Assembly (NCBI GenBank): GCA_043804635.1
Contig: JAZDIU010000056.1
Location: 1 to 64,000, forward strand
Origin: JAZDIU01 sp043804635
GTDB lineage: Bacteria; Chloroflexota; Dehalococcoidia; Dehalococcoidales; UBA2162
Direction of reading: 5' to 3'
Length of the DNA: 64,000 bases
The position numbers and the translations under genes are program-made. Positions 17,892-27,182 of the stretch are shown here, one piece after another (positions within the stretch are counted from its first letter, which is position 1; each line of letters starts with the position of its first letter). The notes beneath the pieces were generated by a model. It had not been told where the DNA came from and made no database searches. It saw only the letters and a list, made by a program, of their open reading frames with translations.

Positions 17892-19109
17892 CTAACCACC
17901 TATTTGACTGTACATCCCTGTCATAGCTGACATAAGTGTCACAGCAATTGTACCGACTACCAGACCCAAGAATATTGTCATTGCCGGCTGAATAAGTTCA
18001 ATGATGGAGCGCATTTTATCGGCAGCTTCAGCTTCGTAACTTTGAGTTACTGCCTGCAGGGTAGTATCAAGGTTACCAGTTTCCTCGCCGACTCTAACCA
18101 TCTGCACCATCATCGGCAAAAAAATCTTATTCTTTGACATTGGTTTGGATAAACCTTCACCTCTAACCATATCACTTTGTGCCGCAGTTAGCGCCTCAAC
18201 CAGCACTTTGTTATTCATCCCCTGGATGACCAGGGGCATAACATCGGTCAGGGGTAAACCGGCGCGAAAAAGTAAAGCCAGACTTCGGCAACAACGGGCA
18301 AGTTCGGTAAGATGCCTGAGTCGTCCCATCAATGGTAGTTTAAGCATTAATTTATCCCAGTTATATTTACCTCCCGGGGTTCTGACATAAATAAAGGCTG
18401 AGATACAAATGGCTAGCAGCCCTAATATGACGTAAATACCGTGGCTTTTAGCCGCTTCGCCCAATCCAATCATAATTCTAGCTGGTGCTGGCATTTCAGC
18501 ACCGAGGGCAGTATATAGTTTACCGAAAGACGGCAGAACAAAAACAATCAACAGTCCAACTACTACAATAGCCACCACGAAAGTAATCGTCGGCATCATT
18601 AGAGCGCCTTTGGTTTGCTTAGCGGCGATGGCTTCTTTTTCCATATAGTCAGCTACTTGCTTCAACACAACCTCGATATTGCCGCTTTGTTCACCGATAG
18701 CCAATAATCGACAATACATTGACGGAAATATTTTAGGATGCTTACCTAGAGATACAGATAGCTGATTTCCCCCACGAACATCAAGAAGAACTTCAGCTAA
18801 GACTTTCTTTAGAGCACGATTAGTTGCCTGCTCTCGGAGCAGGTCCAGCGAAGCGGCAATATCTGTTCCGCATTCAAGAAGCATTGCTAGCTGGCGGTAG
18901 AAAAGGACTACCTCGGACGTTTTTACCTGAAACAATCCCGATGATGAAAGCAGTTGTTCGGCATTAAAAAGGGATACGTAACGTTTGAGGCTAATTACCT
19001 TATAACCGGTGTAGCTCAGTAGTTGAGTGGCTACCTCTTCACTAGCTGCCGACAACTTGCCTTTAACTAGCTCTCCATTTTCTTTGTAAGCGACGTATTG
19101 ATAAACCAT
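17892..19109 (-). CDS. pilC: Type IV pilus inner-membrane platform protein PilC
   Basis: A GspF/PilC family protein of about 405 residues, with two cytoplasmic T2SSF domains each followed by hydrophobic segments. Recognisable marks are FYRQLAMLLECGTDI and, in the second half, RSLALLFRAGLPLTDVM, and VRVGEETGNLDTTL. Transmembrane segments lie near ITFVVAIVVVGLLIVFVL, YVILGLLAICISAFIYV and AMTIFLGLVVGTIAVTLM. It is the membrane base that PilB and PilT turn. ATG 19109 (MVYQYVAYKENG, the family start) is preceded by GGGGA; a longer frame from 19181 would overlap pilB. Confidence 0.9.
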   Translation of the reverse strand: MVYQYVAYKENGELVKGKLSAASEEVATQLLSYTGYKVISLKRYVSLFNAEQLLSSSGLFQVKTSEVVLFYRQLAMLLECGTDIAASLDLLREQATNRALKKVLAEVLLDVRGGNQLSVSLGKHPKIFPSMYCRLLAIGEQSGNIEVVLKQVADYMEKEAIAAKQTKGALMMPTITFVVAIVVVGLLIVFVLPSFGKLYTALGAEMPAPARIMIGLGEAAKSHGIYVILGLLAICISAFIYVRTPGGKYNWDKLMLKLPLMGRLRHLTELARCCRSLALLFRAGLPLTDVMPLVIQGMNNKVLVEALTAAQSDMVRGEGLSKPMSKNKIFLPMMVQMVRVGEETGNLDTTLQAVTQSYEAEAADKMRSIIELIQPAMTIFLGLVVGTIAVTLMSAMTGMYSQIGG

Positions 19110-19146
19110 ATTTATTCCCCAAAATTTTGCTATCGTGAACTCATTA

Positions 19147-20670
19147 CTAATCGACTGAGAATGCTTTACACAAGACTTCATCAGGGGTAGTGATGTCTGC
19201 CTTTACTTTTAACATACCTTCTTTGATTAAAGGCATCATTCCTTCTTTCATTGCTTGGTTTCGTAATTCTGTTGCGGAAGCACCATTAAGTACCATTGCC
19301 CTGATTTCTTCACTTACCCGCAATATTTCGTAAAGCCCGGTCCGTCCCTGATAGCCAGTATAGGCACACGACTTACAACCCCTGCCGCTTAGAAATTGGC
19401 TCCGCTCCTCGCCCGTTTGCCTGACGTAAGCTATATGGTCTGACACCGACACATCAACCGGCTCAGCACATTCAGGACAAATCTTCCGGACCATCCGTTG
19501 TGCCACTACCCCGATAAGAGCTGAAGCTACTAGAAACCGCTCAATGCCCAAGTCGAGAAGGCGAAAGACAACACCAACCGCCTCATTGGCATGAATCGAG
19601 GAAAGGACCAGATGACCGGTTAGGGCAGCTTGGACAGCAATACCCGCTGTTTCGGCATCTCGTATTTCACCGATTAATATTACATTGGGGTCGAGGCGTA
19701 GTATGGACCTGAGCCCGCTGGCAAAGGTAAGGCCGGCTCGAGGGTTAACTTGAATCTGATTAATCTTTTTAAAATGATATTCGACCGGGTCCTCTACAGT
19801 GATAACATTTCTTCCAGTCAAGTCGAGGGTGTTGATTGAAGCATAGAGAGTAGTAGTTTTACCGGAACCGGTGGGACCGCAGAGCAAAATCATTCCGTGG
19901 GGAACCTTCAGCATCGCTTCATATTTTGCCAGACCTTCCGATAGAAAGCCTAACTGAGACAAAGTCATTAGCGTCCTTGCTTTATAGAGAAGCCGCAACG
20001 CTGCCATCTCACCGTAAACAGTAGGTATGATGCCGACGCGAATATCCATTTTTTCCTGGCGGCCTTTGGGGGTAATTGAAAATTGACCGTCTTGGGGACG
20101 GAGATGGTCAGCAATATTCATACCAGCCAGGATTTTAATGCGGGAAATTAGGGGGTTGGCTGTTCCCAAAGGCAGAGTAAGAGCCTCATGAAGGGTGCCA
20201 TCAATTCTATAGCGTACTCGTAAATTTTCTTCTTGAGGTTGAATATGAACGTCAGAAGCACCTGCTTTAACTGCTTCATCTATAATGAGTGCCAATGCTC
20301 TAACGATAGGTGCATCGTTTACGGATACTGTTTGGACTCGTTCTTCGGATACTTCAGAAGGTAAAGGAATATTAGAAATCTGTTTTTCTATTTCGTCATA
20401 GGAACGATAATTGAAATCGATGGCTTCTTGGACTTCCTGAGCGGTAGCCGCTTCAGGTTCTATAGTCATATGGGTTGTTGCTTCAAGAGCTTCTAGCGCT
20501 ATTAAATCAGCCGGATTAGCCATAGCCACCTGAAGGACATTGTTCTTGATTTCAAGGGGTATGGCATTCCATTTACGGGCTAATGTTTCCGGAATCAATC
20601 GGATTGCTTGCGGGTCAATTAAATGTTTCCGCAGCTTGAGCTGTTCTTTATTAGAGGAAATTTCCGCCAT
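19147..20670 (-). CDS. pilB: Type IV pilus extension ATPase PilB
   Basis: A 507-residue GspE/PilB ATPase. N-terminal MshEN-like domain (about 5-110), then the NTPase with Walker A GPTGSGKTT, Asp box TVEDPVEYHF, Walker B VILIGEIRDAET and His box LVLSSIHAN. A tetracysteine zinc site (CPEC ... CKSC) sits near 400-450, which separates PilB from PilT. It drives pilus extension. It is first in the minus-strand pilus operon, directly after a consensus promoter. The MshEN-type N-domain binds c-di-GMP in some homologues, which would fit the cyclase downstream; the binding motif was not verified. Confidence 0.93.
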   Translation of the reverse strand: MAEISSNKEQLKLRKHLIDPQAIRLIPETLARKWNAIPLEIKNNVLQVAMANPADLIALEALEATTHMTIEPEAATAQEVQEAIDFNYRSYDEIEKQISNIPLPSEVSEERVQTVSVNDAPIVRALALIIDEAVKAGASDVHIQPQEENLRVRYRIDGTLHEALTLPLGTANPLISRIKILAGMNIADHLRPQDGQFSITPKGRQEKMDIRVGIIPTVYGEMAALRLLYKARTLMTLSQLGFLSEGLAKYEAMLKVPHGMILLCGPTGSGKTTTLYASINTLDLTGRNVITVEDPVEYHFKKINQIQVNPRAGLTFASGLRSILRLDPNVILIGEIRDAETAGIAVQAALTGHLVLSSIHANEAVGVVFRLLDLGIERFLVASALIGVVAQRMVRKICPECAEPVDVSVSDHIAYVRQTGEERSQFLSGRGCKSCAYTGYQGRTGLYEILRVSEEIRAMVLNGASATELRNQAMKEGMMPLIKEGMLKVKADITTPDEVLCKAFSVD

Positions 20671-20720
20671 ATTCGTCCGCCCATCTCCTCGAGTGCAAAG
20701 ACGTATGTCTGACTTGCCAG

Positions 20721-20749
20721 ATTATACTGCTTGTGTAAGCACGAGTCAA
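20721..20749 (-). promoter_or_regulatory. Sigma70-type promoter for the pil operon
   Basis: On the minus strand TTGACT (20749-20744), a 17-bp spacer and TATAAT (20726-20721), 50 bp before the pilB ATG. This is a near-perfect consensus, so the operon is probably expressed constitutively unless repressed. Confidence 0.75.
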
Positions 20750-20806
20750 TGACCTGAAGGGCTACTTATTATTAATCACTTGGCTCACTTTTTCTAAACA
20801 ATGACC

Positions 20807-20835
20807 TTGAGCCACAATCAGGCTTATGTTAGTAT
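20807..20835 (+). promoter_or_regulatory. Promoter for the membrane protein / V4R / HD-GYP operon
   Basis: TTGAGC at 20807-20812, 17-bp spacer, TAGTAT at 20830-20835, leaving a short leader before the ATG at 20854. It faces away from the pil promoter 58 bp to the left. Confidence 0.55.
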
Positions 20836-20853
20836 TCTATCGGAAAGGTAGGT

Positions 20854-21726
20854 ATGAATGTTAGCCGCTTTTTAAAAATTACCTTACCGGTTGTTGCCAT
20901 ACCGGCATTGATAGCCATTCTCCTGCCGGATAATGTCTGGTCGACTTATGTAGATATAATCGAGCCGTTATCTCTTTTCATCGGCTCGCTACTTGCATTA
21001 TATGTGGCGTTCTCGTACCGAAAGGAGCTAAGAGCCGCCTTCCTTTTTCTTTCCGCCTTTTTATTTATCTATATGTTAGCAATCATCTTTTTCTTATCTT
21101 TTTCCCCTATTCTGCTACCTTACCTTAGACCTCATCTAAATGAGACCGAGCTTTTTTCTTTGATTCAATCCGTACAGTTCGTCAACTATGCCATGCTTTT
21201 TTTATTTTGTATTAACATCCTCAAAGTGGTGGATATAACTAAGTTGAATAGAACTGGATGGCTTCTTTTTATCTTTGCCGCGATTTATTGTATTGTTGCG
21301 GCAGTATATCCAATGTTGGATTTAATTAAAGGCGTCTCAAGTATTGGGCCGTCTGAGATTGCATACCTTATAATACGGATACTCGATGCGGCTCTAATAA
21401 TCATACTTACTCCTGTGCTCTGGCTATATGTTCAATATTTAAGATCGCAGCAGCGGCAAAGTTTAACCTTCACTGTTGTCATCTTTGGCATTGTGTGTGC
21501 CACTGTGTTCGACTATCTCTTCGAGTTAATTATAGCGATCTTCCCGAAGTTGCTGAGTCAAGATTCGCCTCTGTTAGCTACCCTCCCTGAGACGCTATTT
21601 ATTTACGGGTACTTGATTATTGCGGTCGGGCTTTATGCTCACCGAAAGCAAGATGACTGGGGTTACGATGTCATCGATAGGACGATGGCTGGTGAATTAA
21701 AGCTGGTGGATGTAGATGATAGATAA
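20854..21726 (+). CDS. Multi-pass membrane protein of unknown function
   Basis: A 290-residue integral membrane protein with about eight hydrophobic segments, beginning with LPVVAIPALIAILLP and ending with TLFIYGYLIIAVGLYAH, then a short acidic cytoplasmic tail. No charged active-site motif is seen. The arrangement (many helices, no soluble domain, directly followed by a V4R sensor and a REC-HD-GYP effector) resembles stand-alone sensory membrane modules such as MASE or 7TM-type regions of archaeal and Chloroflexota signalling operons. It overlaps the next gene by 11 bp, so the pair is coupled. A membrane sensor role is an inference from context. Confidence 0.8.
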   Translation: MNVSRFLKITLPVVAIPALIAILLPDNVWSTYVDIIEPLSLFIGSLLALYVAFSYRKELRAAFLFLSAFLFIYMLAIIFFLSFSPILLPYLRPHLNETELFSLIQSVQFVNYAMLFLFCINILKVVDITKLNRTGWLLFIFAAIYCIVAAVYPMLDLIKGVSSIGPSEIAYLIIRILDAALIIILTPVLWLYVQYLRSQQRQSLTFTVVIFGIVCATVFDYLFELIIAIFPKLLSQDSPLLATLPETLFIYGYLIIAVGLYAHRKQDDWGYDVIDRTMAGELKLVDVDDR

Positions 21727-22834
21727 AATTATCGACCAGGCATGGGCATCTCTATTGGCTAGCCTGTTGAAAAAGCAGAATGCACTCCGCCCGGAGATGG
21801 GTGAAGAGATTAATCTCTTTGTTCCACAATCGAGATTATTATCTCTGGCTTACTCCAATCCGGGCATTTGTAAACTGATTTACCAGGCGGCTAAGACATC
21901 AGCAAGAAGGAATGCCAACCTTATAGTAAGAAAATTAGGTATGCCCCCGGATTATTTTTGGAAATTCGAATTCTGGCCAAAGGCTAGAGCTTTTACCAAT
22001 CTCGGCAAGATAGTAAATAAGGTATTCTCTTCGATGATGAGTCAGGCTAAAGAAGGAAATTTCGAAATTCTCGACCTTGATATCGACCCACTCAGAATCA
22101 GCACTAACTTTTCCGACTGTGTTGAGTGTGCTGGTATAAGCGGTTTTCAACAGGGGATATGTTACTATCACGCGGGAGTTTTTTCTGGAATTATCTCCGG
22201 ATTGATAAATCGTGACCTGGATGGTTTTGAAACTAGCTGCCGGGCAAGCGGCGGTAGTTCTTGTGCTCTTACGCTTGGTGATAAGACAGAAGAATTCATA
22301 AAGACTGGAATGGATAGATACCTATCTCCGGCAGATATGAATACGGATTTAGCATCACGCCTGGAAAAAACTTTCCTTAATCTTCCAGTACGTGCCCTAC
22401 TTGGTAGTCAGGTGAATATCAATTACCTCAAGTTAGTCCTGGCATGTGCTTTGCTTGCAGACCCGCAAAGTTATGCTACCTCTCATTTTACTGTGGGGAC
22501 TGAACTTGCGCATAAACTAGCTCCGGTTTTGGCTAGATTCTATAAGCATGAGGGATTGCAAGCCATTAGTGACTATTATTCTCAATTGGATGAATTTAAA
22601 CTTAATGTTAAAAAAAATGATGCCGCGTTGGAATTAATAATTAAGGAATGTGCCGAATTGGCAGGAGACGTTAAAGTCATCGAAATGCTCTCTTTTACGC
22701 TCGGAGAACTTCAGGTATTAATATCAGAATTTTCTAAGACTGAAATGAACATCGTTGAAAGTCGTTTTGAGGGTAATAAATTACTTTTGACTTTAATGGG
22801 AAGTAACGAAGCAGGTTTTCTTTTAGATAGGTGA
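21716..22834 (+). CDS. V4R-domain protein, putative small-molecule sensor
   Basis: A 372-residue soluble protein. The middle (about 120-195) matches the V4R (4-vinyl reductase) domain: CVECAGIS, GICYYHAGVFSGII and a cysteine-bearing end CRASGGSSCALTLG. V4R domains bind small hydrophobic ligands or metals in activators of phenol degradation and archaeal regulators. The C-terminal third (about 225-372) is helical and may be a second, degenerate copy of the same fold. It overlaps the upstream membrane gene and lies 6 bp before the REC-HD-GYP gene, which points to one sensory pathway. The ligand is unknown. Confidence 0.78.
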   Translation: MIDKIIDQAWASLLASLLKKQNALRPEMGEEINLFVPQSRLLSLAYSNPGICKLIYQAAKTSARRNANLIVRKLGMPPDYFWKFEFWPKARAFTNLGKIVNKVFSSMMSQAKEGNFEILDLDIDPLRISTNFSDCVECAGISGFQQGICYYHAGVFSGIISGLINRDLDGFETSCRASGGSSCALTLGDKTEEFIKTGMDRYLSPADMNTDLASRLEKTFLNLPVRALLGSQVNINYLKLVLACALLADPQSYATSHFTVGTELAHKLAPVLARFYKHEGLQAISDYYSQLDEFKLNVKKNDAALELIIKECAELAGDVKVIEMLSFTLGELQVLISEFSKTEMNIVESRFEGNKLLLTLMGSNEAGFLLDR

Positions 22835-22840
22835 AAAAAC

Positions 22841-23962
22841 ATGGCTGATAAAAAAGCCAGGATACTGGTTGTCGATAATAAAGAAGATAGTCTACGCAGT
22901 ACTGAGGGGATGTTACTCTCTTTGGGCTTTCAAGTTGTCACGGCACATAACAGCAAAGAGGCATTGGAGAAAGTAACGCAAAACCCGACTAACGTGGTAT
23001 TACTCGACGATGCCCTTATATCTGGAACAAATGGATTTGAAATGGTCAGGAAGCTAAAAAGGAACGCAGTAAGTGCAGTCGTTCCGATAGTTCTAATGAT
23101 TTCTCAAGCAAATCTCGAAGACCGGCAAAAGGCGCTGGCAGTAGGTGTAGATGATTTCTTAAACAAGCCCATCGACAAATCAGAGTTGCAGGCAAGGCTA
23201 AATTGCCTGCTTAAGGTCAATGCCTATAACGTGCGGATGCTCGACCTTTCAAGAGAGGTGGAGGCTGAGGTTGCTAAAAGGACCGAATCTCTGCAAAAAG
23301 CATTAGAGAAAATAAAGATAGCCTCTCTGGATACGGTTTATCGGCTTTCTCGTGCGGCTGAATATAAGGATGAAGATACGGGAGCCCATGTCCAGCGAAT
23401 GAGTCACTATTCCAGTGCGATTGCCCGTGCAGCAGGTTACGATGATGAATTTGTAGAAAATATTCTCTGGGCAGCCCCTATGCATGATATAGGTAAGATT
23501 GGCATACCCGACCGTATTCTTCAAAAACCGGGTAAGTTAGATACCGATGAATGGGCAATTATGAAACAGCACACTACTATCGGGGTTGAGATTCTAAAAG
23601 ATGCCAGTGCCGATTTTATCAAGCTGGCGGGGATTATTGCCTACAACCACCATGAGAAATGGGATGGCAGTGGTTACCCCCAGGAACTCAAAGGCACAGA
23701 TATTCCAATCGCTGGACGCATCGTGGCGCTGGCTGATGTTTTTGATGCCCTGACCTCCGACCGGGTTTACCGACCGGCTGTGCCGCTCGAAAAGGCTTTA
23801 GCCATTATTAAAGAAGGGCAAGGAAGCCATTTCGATCCGGCGTTAGTGGATACATTCGTATCTATTAAAGACGAAATAGTAAGAGAACTTAACTGGTGGA
23901 AGTTTCTTACTATAGATGCTAGCTCTTCCGAATCAGGATTGTCAGACCTTTTCAAAGACTAG
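22841..23962 (+). CDS. Response regulator with HD-GYP domain
   Basis: A 373-residue protein: receiver at about 5-125 (VVDNKED, phospho-acceptor in VVLLDDALISG, Lys in LNKPID), a coiled-coil linker (EVEAEVAKRTESLQKALEK) and an HD-GYP domain at about 165-345 with MHDIGKIG and HHEKWDGSGYP. The first acidic pair of the receiver is D-N rather than D-D, so Mg binding and phosphorylation may be weakened. The HD-GYP motifs are intact, so c-di-GMP hydrolysis is expected. It ends the operon that starts with the membrane protein and is a second phosphodiesterase near the pilus genes. Confidence 0.92.
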   Translation: MADKKARILVVDNKEDSLRSTEGMLLSLGFQVVTAHNSKEALEKVTQNPTNVVLLDDALISGTNGFEMVRKLKRNAVSAVVPIVLMISQANLEDRQKALAVGVDDFLNKPIDKSELQARLNCLLKVNAYNVRMLDLSREVEAEVAKRTESLQKALEKIKIASLDTVYRLSRAAEYKDEDTGAHVQRMSHYSSAIARAAGYDDEFVENILWAAPMHDIGKIGIPDRILQKPGKLDTDEWAIMKQHTTIGVEILKDASADFIKLAGIIAYNHHEKWDGSGYPQELKGTDIPIAGRIVALADVFDALTSDRVYRPAVPLEKALAIIKEGQGSHFDPALVDTFVSIKDEIVRELNWWKFLTIDASSSESGLSDLFKD

Positions 23963-23989
23963 AAGTGTTCGGTTTTTGCTGCCTTTTTA

Positions 23990-24271
23990 CTATGCTTTAG
24001 CGGCAGGTTTTTGCGCAACATTCAATTTCTTCATAAGTCTCGATTTACGCCGAGCGGCATTATTAGAATGAATGGTTCCTTTTTCAGACGCTTTGTCTAA
24101 AGAACTGATAGCTGTCTTTACTGCTTGCAGAGCCTGCTCAAGCTCACCCGAAGCTATAAGTTTTTCCGCTTTAGTTAAATCGGTTTTGCAACGGCTGCGA
24201 TAAGCCTTATTATGAGTTTGCCGCTTTACGGCTTTACGCATCTCCCTTTTGGCTGATTTGGTGATTGGCAA
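23990..24271 (-). CDS. rpsT: 30S ribosomal protein S20
   Basis: A 93-residue, very basic, all-helical protein with the family start MPITKSAKREMRKAVKRQ and the conserved KGTIHSNNAARRKSRL. It binds 16S rRNA at the bottom of the small subunit. It lies 11 bp downstream of rel on the minus strand and converges with the HD-GYP gene. The Ala/Lys C-terminus (QKPAAKA) is usual. Confidence 0.96.
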   Translation of the reverse strand: MPITKSAKREMRKAVKRQTHNKAYRSRCKTDLTKAEKLIASGELEQALQAVKTAISSLDKASEKGTIHSNNAARRKSRLMKKLNVAQKPAAKA

Positions 24272-24282
24272 AATTCTACCTC

Positions 24283-26493
24283 CTAATTGTTATTATCTTG
24301 TATTTGAGCGGCGCTGGGGCTGGATTTAACCGGCGTTCCACCGTCTATGCGTGTAGCATTAATCACTCCTCGCACTCCCTCAATCTTGGTTAGAACCCGA
24401 CTCAGTTGTGCCAGGTTTTTAGTTTCCAGAATGAGAAAAATTGAGGTTGTTTGGTCGTTGTTATTGGTTAAACTTATCCCCGCAATATTAATCTTTTCTT
24501 CAGCTATCAGAGTTGAAATATCGCTCATTAATCCGACCCGGTCCCAGGCTTGCACCTGAATCTTAACAGGGTAAAGTAAATCGGCATCTCCCCATTCTAC
24601 AGAGATTAGTCTTTCCTTTTCATCTTCGTGAATTATATTGTAGCAGTCCTGGCGATGAATAGCTACTCCCCTACTTCGGGTAACGTATCCGATAATGCTG
24701 TCGCCGGGAACGGGATGGCAGCATTGGGCTAGATGTGTAAGTAAGCTACCAACCCCGCGGACTTTAATAGCTGAGAGCGGTGGCTTAGGTGGCGTAACTT
24801 CAACTATCTTGGGTTGCTGCTGCTGAACGGCTAACTTCATAGCGATTTGATGAGCACTGATGCCACCATAGCCGATAGCCGCGTAAAAGTCATCGAGGTT
24901 GTCGTAATTAAAGGTTTTGGCCACCTTCTCCCTTTCGGTCAGACTCAAACCCAACTGCCTTAATGCTTTTTCTAAGAGTTCTCGCCCGCGTTCTATATTT
25001 TCCGTCTTTTCCAGTTTCTTGAACCACGAGCCTATCTTTTCTCTAGCATGGGAGGTCTTGATATAACCTAGGACAGGGTTCAGCCAGTCCCGGCTTGGTC
25101 CCTTATTTACCTTTGTCGTCATAATTTCAACCAGGTCGCCGTTGCTGAGTTGATAGTTGAGAGGTACCAAGCGTCCATTAACTTTCGCCCCAATGCAGCG
25201 GTGCCCCAGGTCTGTGTGAATACGATAGGCGAAATCGATAGGCGTAGAGCCTTTCGGCATATCCTTTATCTCACCCTTCGGAGTAAACACAAAAACCTGG
25301 TCGTCGAATATATCTGTCTTAACTGTTTCCAGGAATTCTTCGGCCCCGCTTAGCTCCCGGTGCCAATCGATCAACTGGCGCAGCCAAGCTAGTCTCTCCT
25401 CGAAGCGTAAATCCTTCTTATCGCCTTCTTTGTACCGCCAGTGAGCGGCTATACCAAATTCAGCGACACGGTGCATTTCGTAAGTCCGGATTTGAATTTC
25501 CAGGGGTGTTGTGCTCTGGCACACTACCGTGGTATGCAGGGATTGATAGCCGTTAGGCTTTGGATTAGCGATAAAATCATCAAACTGGTCGGGAAGCGGA
25601 TGCCACAAGCCATGGATAATGCCTAAAGCGTTATAACAGTCGGACACAGTATTAACCAGGACACGGAGAGCAAGAAGGTCATATATATCATTGAAATCTT
25701 TACCAAGATTAGCGTATTTCTGAATTTTCTGGTTCACGCTATAAATATGTTTCGCCCTGCCAGAAATCTCGGCTTTTAAGCCGACAGATTCGAACTCCTT
25801 ATTCAATATTTGAATCGCCTGGTTTATGAAATTTTCCCTCTCAACTCGCCGGCTAGCAATCAACTTAGCGATGTGGATGTACTTTTTGGGTTCCATGTAA
25901 GAGAAGGCTAAATCCTCCAATTGCCACTTTAATTCCCACACCCCGAGGCGATGAGCTAAGGGGGCATATATTTCCATAGTCTCACGAGCGATGCTCTGCT
26001 GTTTATCCTCAGATAGTGCCTTGAGAGTCTTCATATTGTGGAGTCGGTCAGCCAGCTTGATAAATACAACACGCAGGTCTTCTGCCATCGCTAAAAGCAT
26101 TTTCCTGAGATTCTCTGCCTGGATTTCCCGGCGCGCGGCGTCGGCTTTTCCCCTTATTTCCCCGGGGACTCTCTGTGTAAGCTTGTCTAACTTAGTGGTG
26201 CCGTCAACCAGTTTGGCTATCTCGACACCAAACTTGGCTTCAATCTCAGGAAGGGGTATTCCGCAATCTTCAGTAACATCGTGCAATAGAGCGGCTACCA
26301 GAGAGCCAGCATCGAGCTGGAGTTCAGCTAATGTCAAAGCTACTGCCACTGGGTGCTCCAAAAAGGGTCCGCCAGATTTGCGCACTTGACCCTCGTGGGC
26401 TTTCATTGCAAAATTGTAAGCACTTTCAATGGCAGGTATCTTCTCTGCTGGAAGATACTGCCGGGCTTTTTCGATAAGCTGATTGTAACTCAT
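24283..26493 (-). CDS. rel: Bifunctional (p)ppGpp synthetase/hydrolase (RelA/SpoT)
   Basis: A 736-residue RSH enzyme, full length. The order is: HD hydrolase at about 25-190 (LLHDVTEDCG, so hydrolase active), synthetase at about 235-350 (KPNGYQSLHTTV, LEIQIRT), TGS at about 400-460 (VFVFTPKGEIKDMPKGSTPIDFAY), a helical domain, a zinc-finger region with CCHPVPGD, and a C-terminal ACT domain. It makes and degrades the starvation alarmone. It is the only RSH in the window and is transcribed with rpsT from a consensus promoter at 26525-26553. Confidence 0.96.
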   Translation of the reverse strand: MSYNQLIEKARQYLPAEKIPAIESAYNFAMKAHEGQVRKSGGPFLEHPVAVALTLAELQLDAGSLVAALLHDVTEDCGIPLPEIEAKFGVEIAKLVDGTTKLDKLTQRVPGEIRGKADAARREIQAENLRKMLLAMAEDLRVVFIKLADRLHNMKTLKALSEDKQQSIARETMEIYAPLAHRLGVWELKWQLEDLAFSYMEPKKYIHIAKLIASRRVERENFINQAIQILNKEFESVGLKAEISGRAKHIYSVNQKIQKYANLGKDFNDIYDLLALRVLVNTVSDCYNALGIIHGLWHPLPDQFDDFIANPKPNGYQSLHTTVVCQSTTPLEIQIRTYEMHRVAEFGIAAHWRYKEGDKKDLRFEERLAWLRQLIDWHRELSGAEEFLETVKTDIFDDQVFVFTPKGEIKDMPKGSTPIDFAYRIHTDLGHRCIGAKVNGRLVPLNYQLSNGDLVEIMTTKVNKGPSRDWLNPVLGYIKTSHAREKIGSWFKKLEKTENIERGRELLEKALRQLGLSLTEREKVAKTFNYDNLDDFYAAIGYGGISAHQIAMKLAVQQQQPKIVEVTPPKPPLSAIKVRGVGSLLTHLAQCCHPVPGDSIIGYVTRSRGVAIHRQDCYNIIHEDEKERLISVEWGDADLLYPVKIQVQAWDRVGLMSDISTLIAEEKINIAGISLTNNNDQTTSIFLILETKNLAQLSRVLTKIEGVRGVINATRIDGGTPVKSSPSAAQIQDNNN

Positions 26494-26524
26494 AACGGAC
26501 CCAAATATAGTTGTTCTAAATCAA

Positions 26525-26553
26525 AGTATAGCGCCAGTTGATTTAGGTGTAAA
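26525..26553 (-). promoter_or_regulatory. Promoter for rel-rpsT
   Basis: Minus strand TTTACA (26553-26548), 17-bp spacer, TATACT (26530-26525), about 30 bp before the rel start. Confidence 0.6.
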
Positions 26554-26669
26554 ATGAGTCTGAGAAGGGTGCAGAATATTTTTTTCAGAAATAACTAGAG
26601 GCTACTAAAAATGTATTAGCTTGATGTTGTTTTGTATATTATGTAAAGTTAATCTATTGTCCACGTCCG

Positions 26670-26699
26670 TTGAGGTTCTAGCTGAATCCGTGATACTAT
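26670..26699 (+). promoter_or_regulatory. Promoter for ybeY-rnc
   Basis: TTGAGG at 26670-26675, 18-bp spacer, TACTAT at 26694-26699, with GGAGAG close to the ybeY ATG at 26716. Confidence 0.55.
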
Positions 26700-26715
26700 T
26701 GGAGAGACTTAAGGT

Positions 26716-27180
26716 ATGGAAATCAACGTTTTGATTGAGGGTTTGAAGGGAAAGCTCACTAAGCGCTGGTTGAAAAGCTTAGCGGAAAGTGTGCTTGTTG
26801 CTCAAGGCGTTAGCCCGGATACCGAACTTAGCCTCGTGATAGTTAATCAGGAAAAAATACAAGAACTTAATCGGGCTTACCTGGGAAGAAACCGGCCCAC
26901 CGACGTACTAGCGTTCTCTATGCTTCCCAGAGAAGACCGGATTCATTTATTCCCGTCTCCAGATGGTATACTGCATTTGGGTGAGATTATAATCTCATAT
27001 CCTCAGGCAGTAATTCAGGCTAAAGAGCATCATCATTCTGTTAAAAAAGAGATAGCTATTCTGACTATTCACGGACTGCTTCATCTTCTTGGGTACGACC
27101 ATGATAAGCCGGAATTGGACAAACAGATGAAAGCTAAAGAAAAGGAAACTCTTGGTTACATTAAAGGAGAAATAGCATAA
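26716..27180 (+). CDS. ybeY: Endoribonuclease YbeY
   Basis: A 154-residue single-domain zinc endoribonuclease for 16S rRNA 3'-end maturation and ribosome quality control. The metal site HGLLHLLGYDH (H-x3-H-x5-H) is complete, and the family motif RPTDVLAFSM is present. It is followed after 2 bp by rnc, another rRNA-processing nuclease, so the two form a small RNA-maturation operon. Confidence 0.95.
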   Translation: MEINVLIEGLKGKLTKRWLKSLAESVLVAQGVSPDTELSLVIVNQEKIQELNRAYLGRNRPTDVLAFSMLPREDRIHLFPSPDGILHLGEIIISYPQAVIQAKEHHHSVKKEIAILTIHGLLHLLGYDHDKPELDKQMKAKEKETLGYIKGEIA

Positions 27181-27182
27181 CC

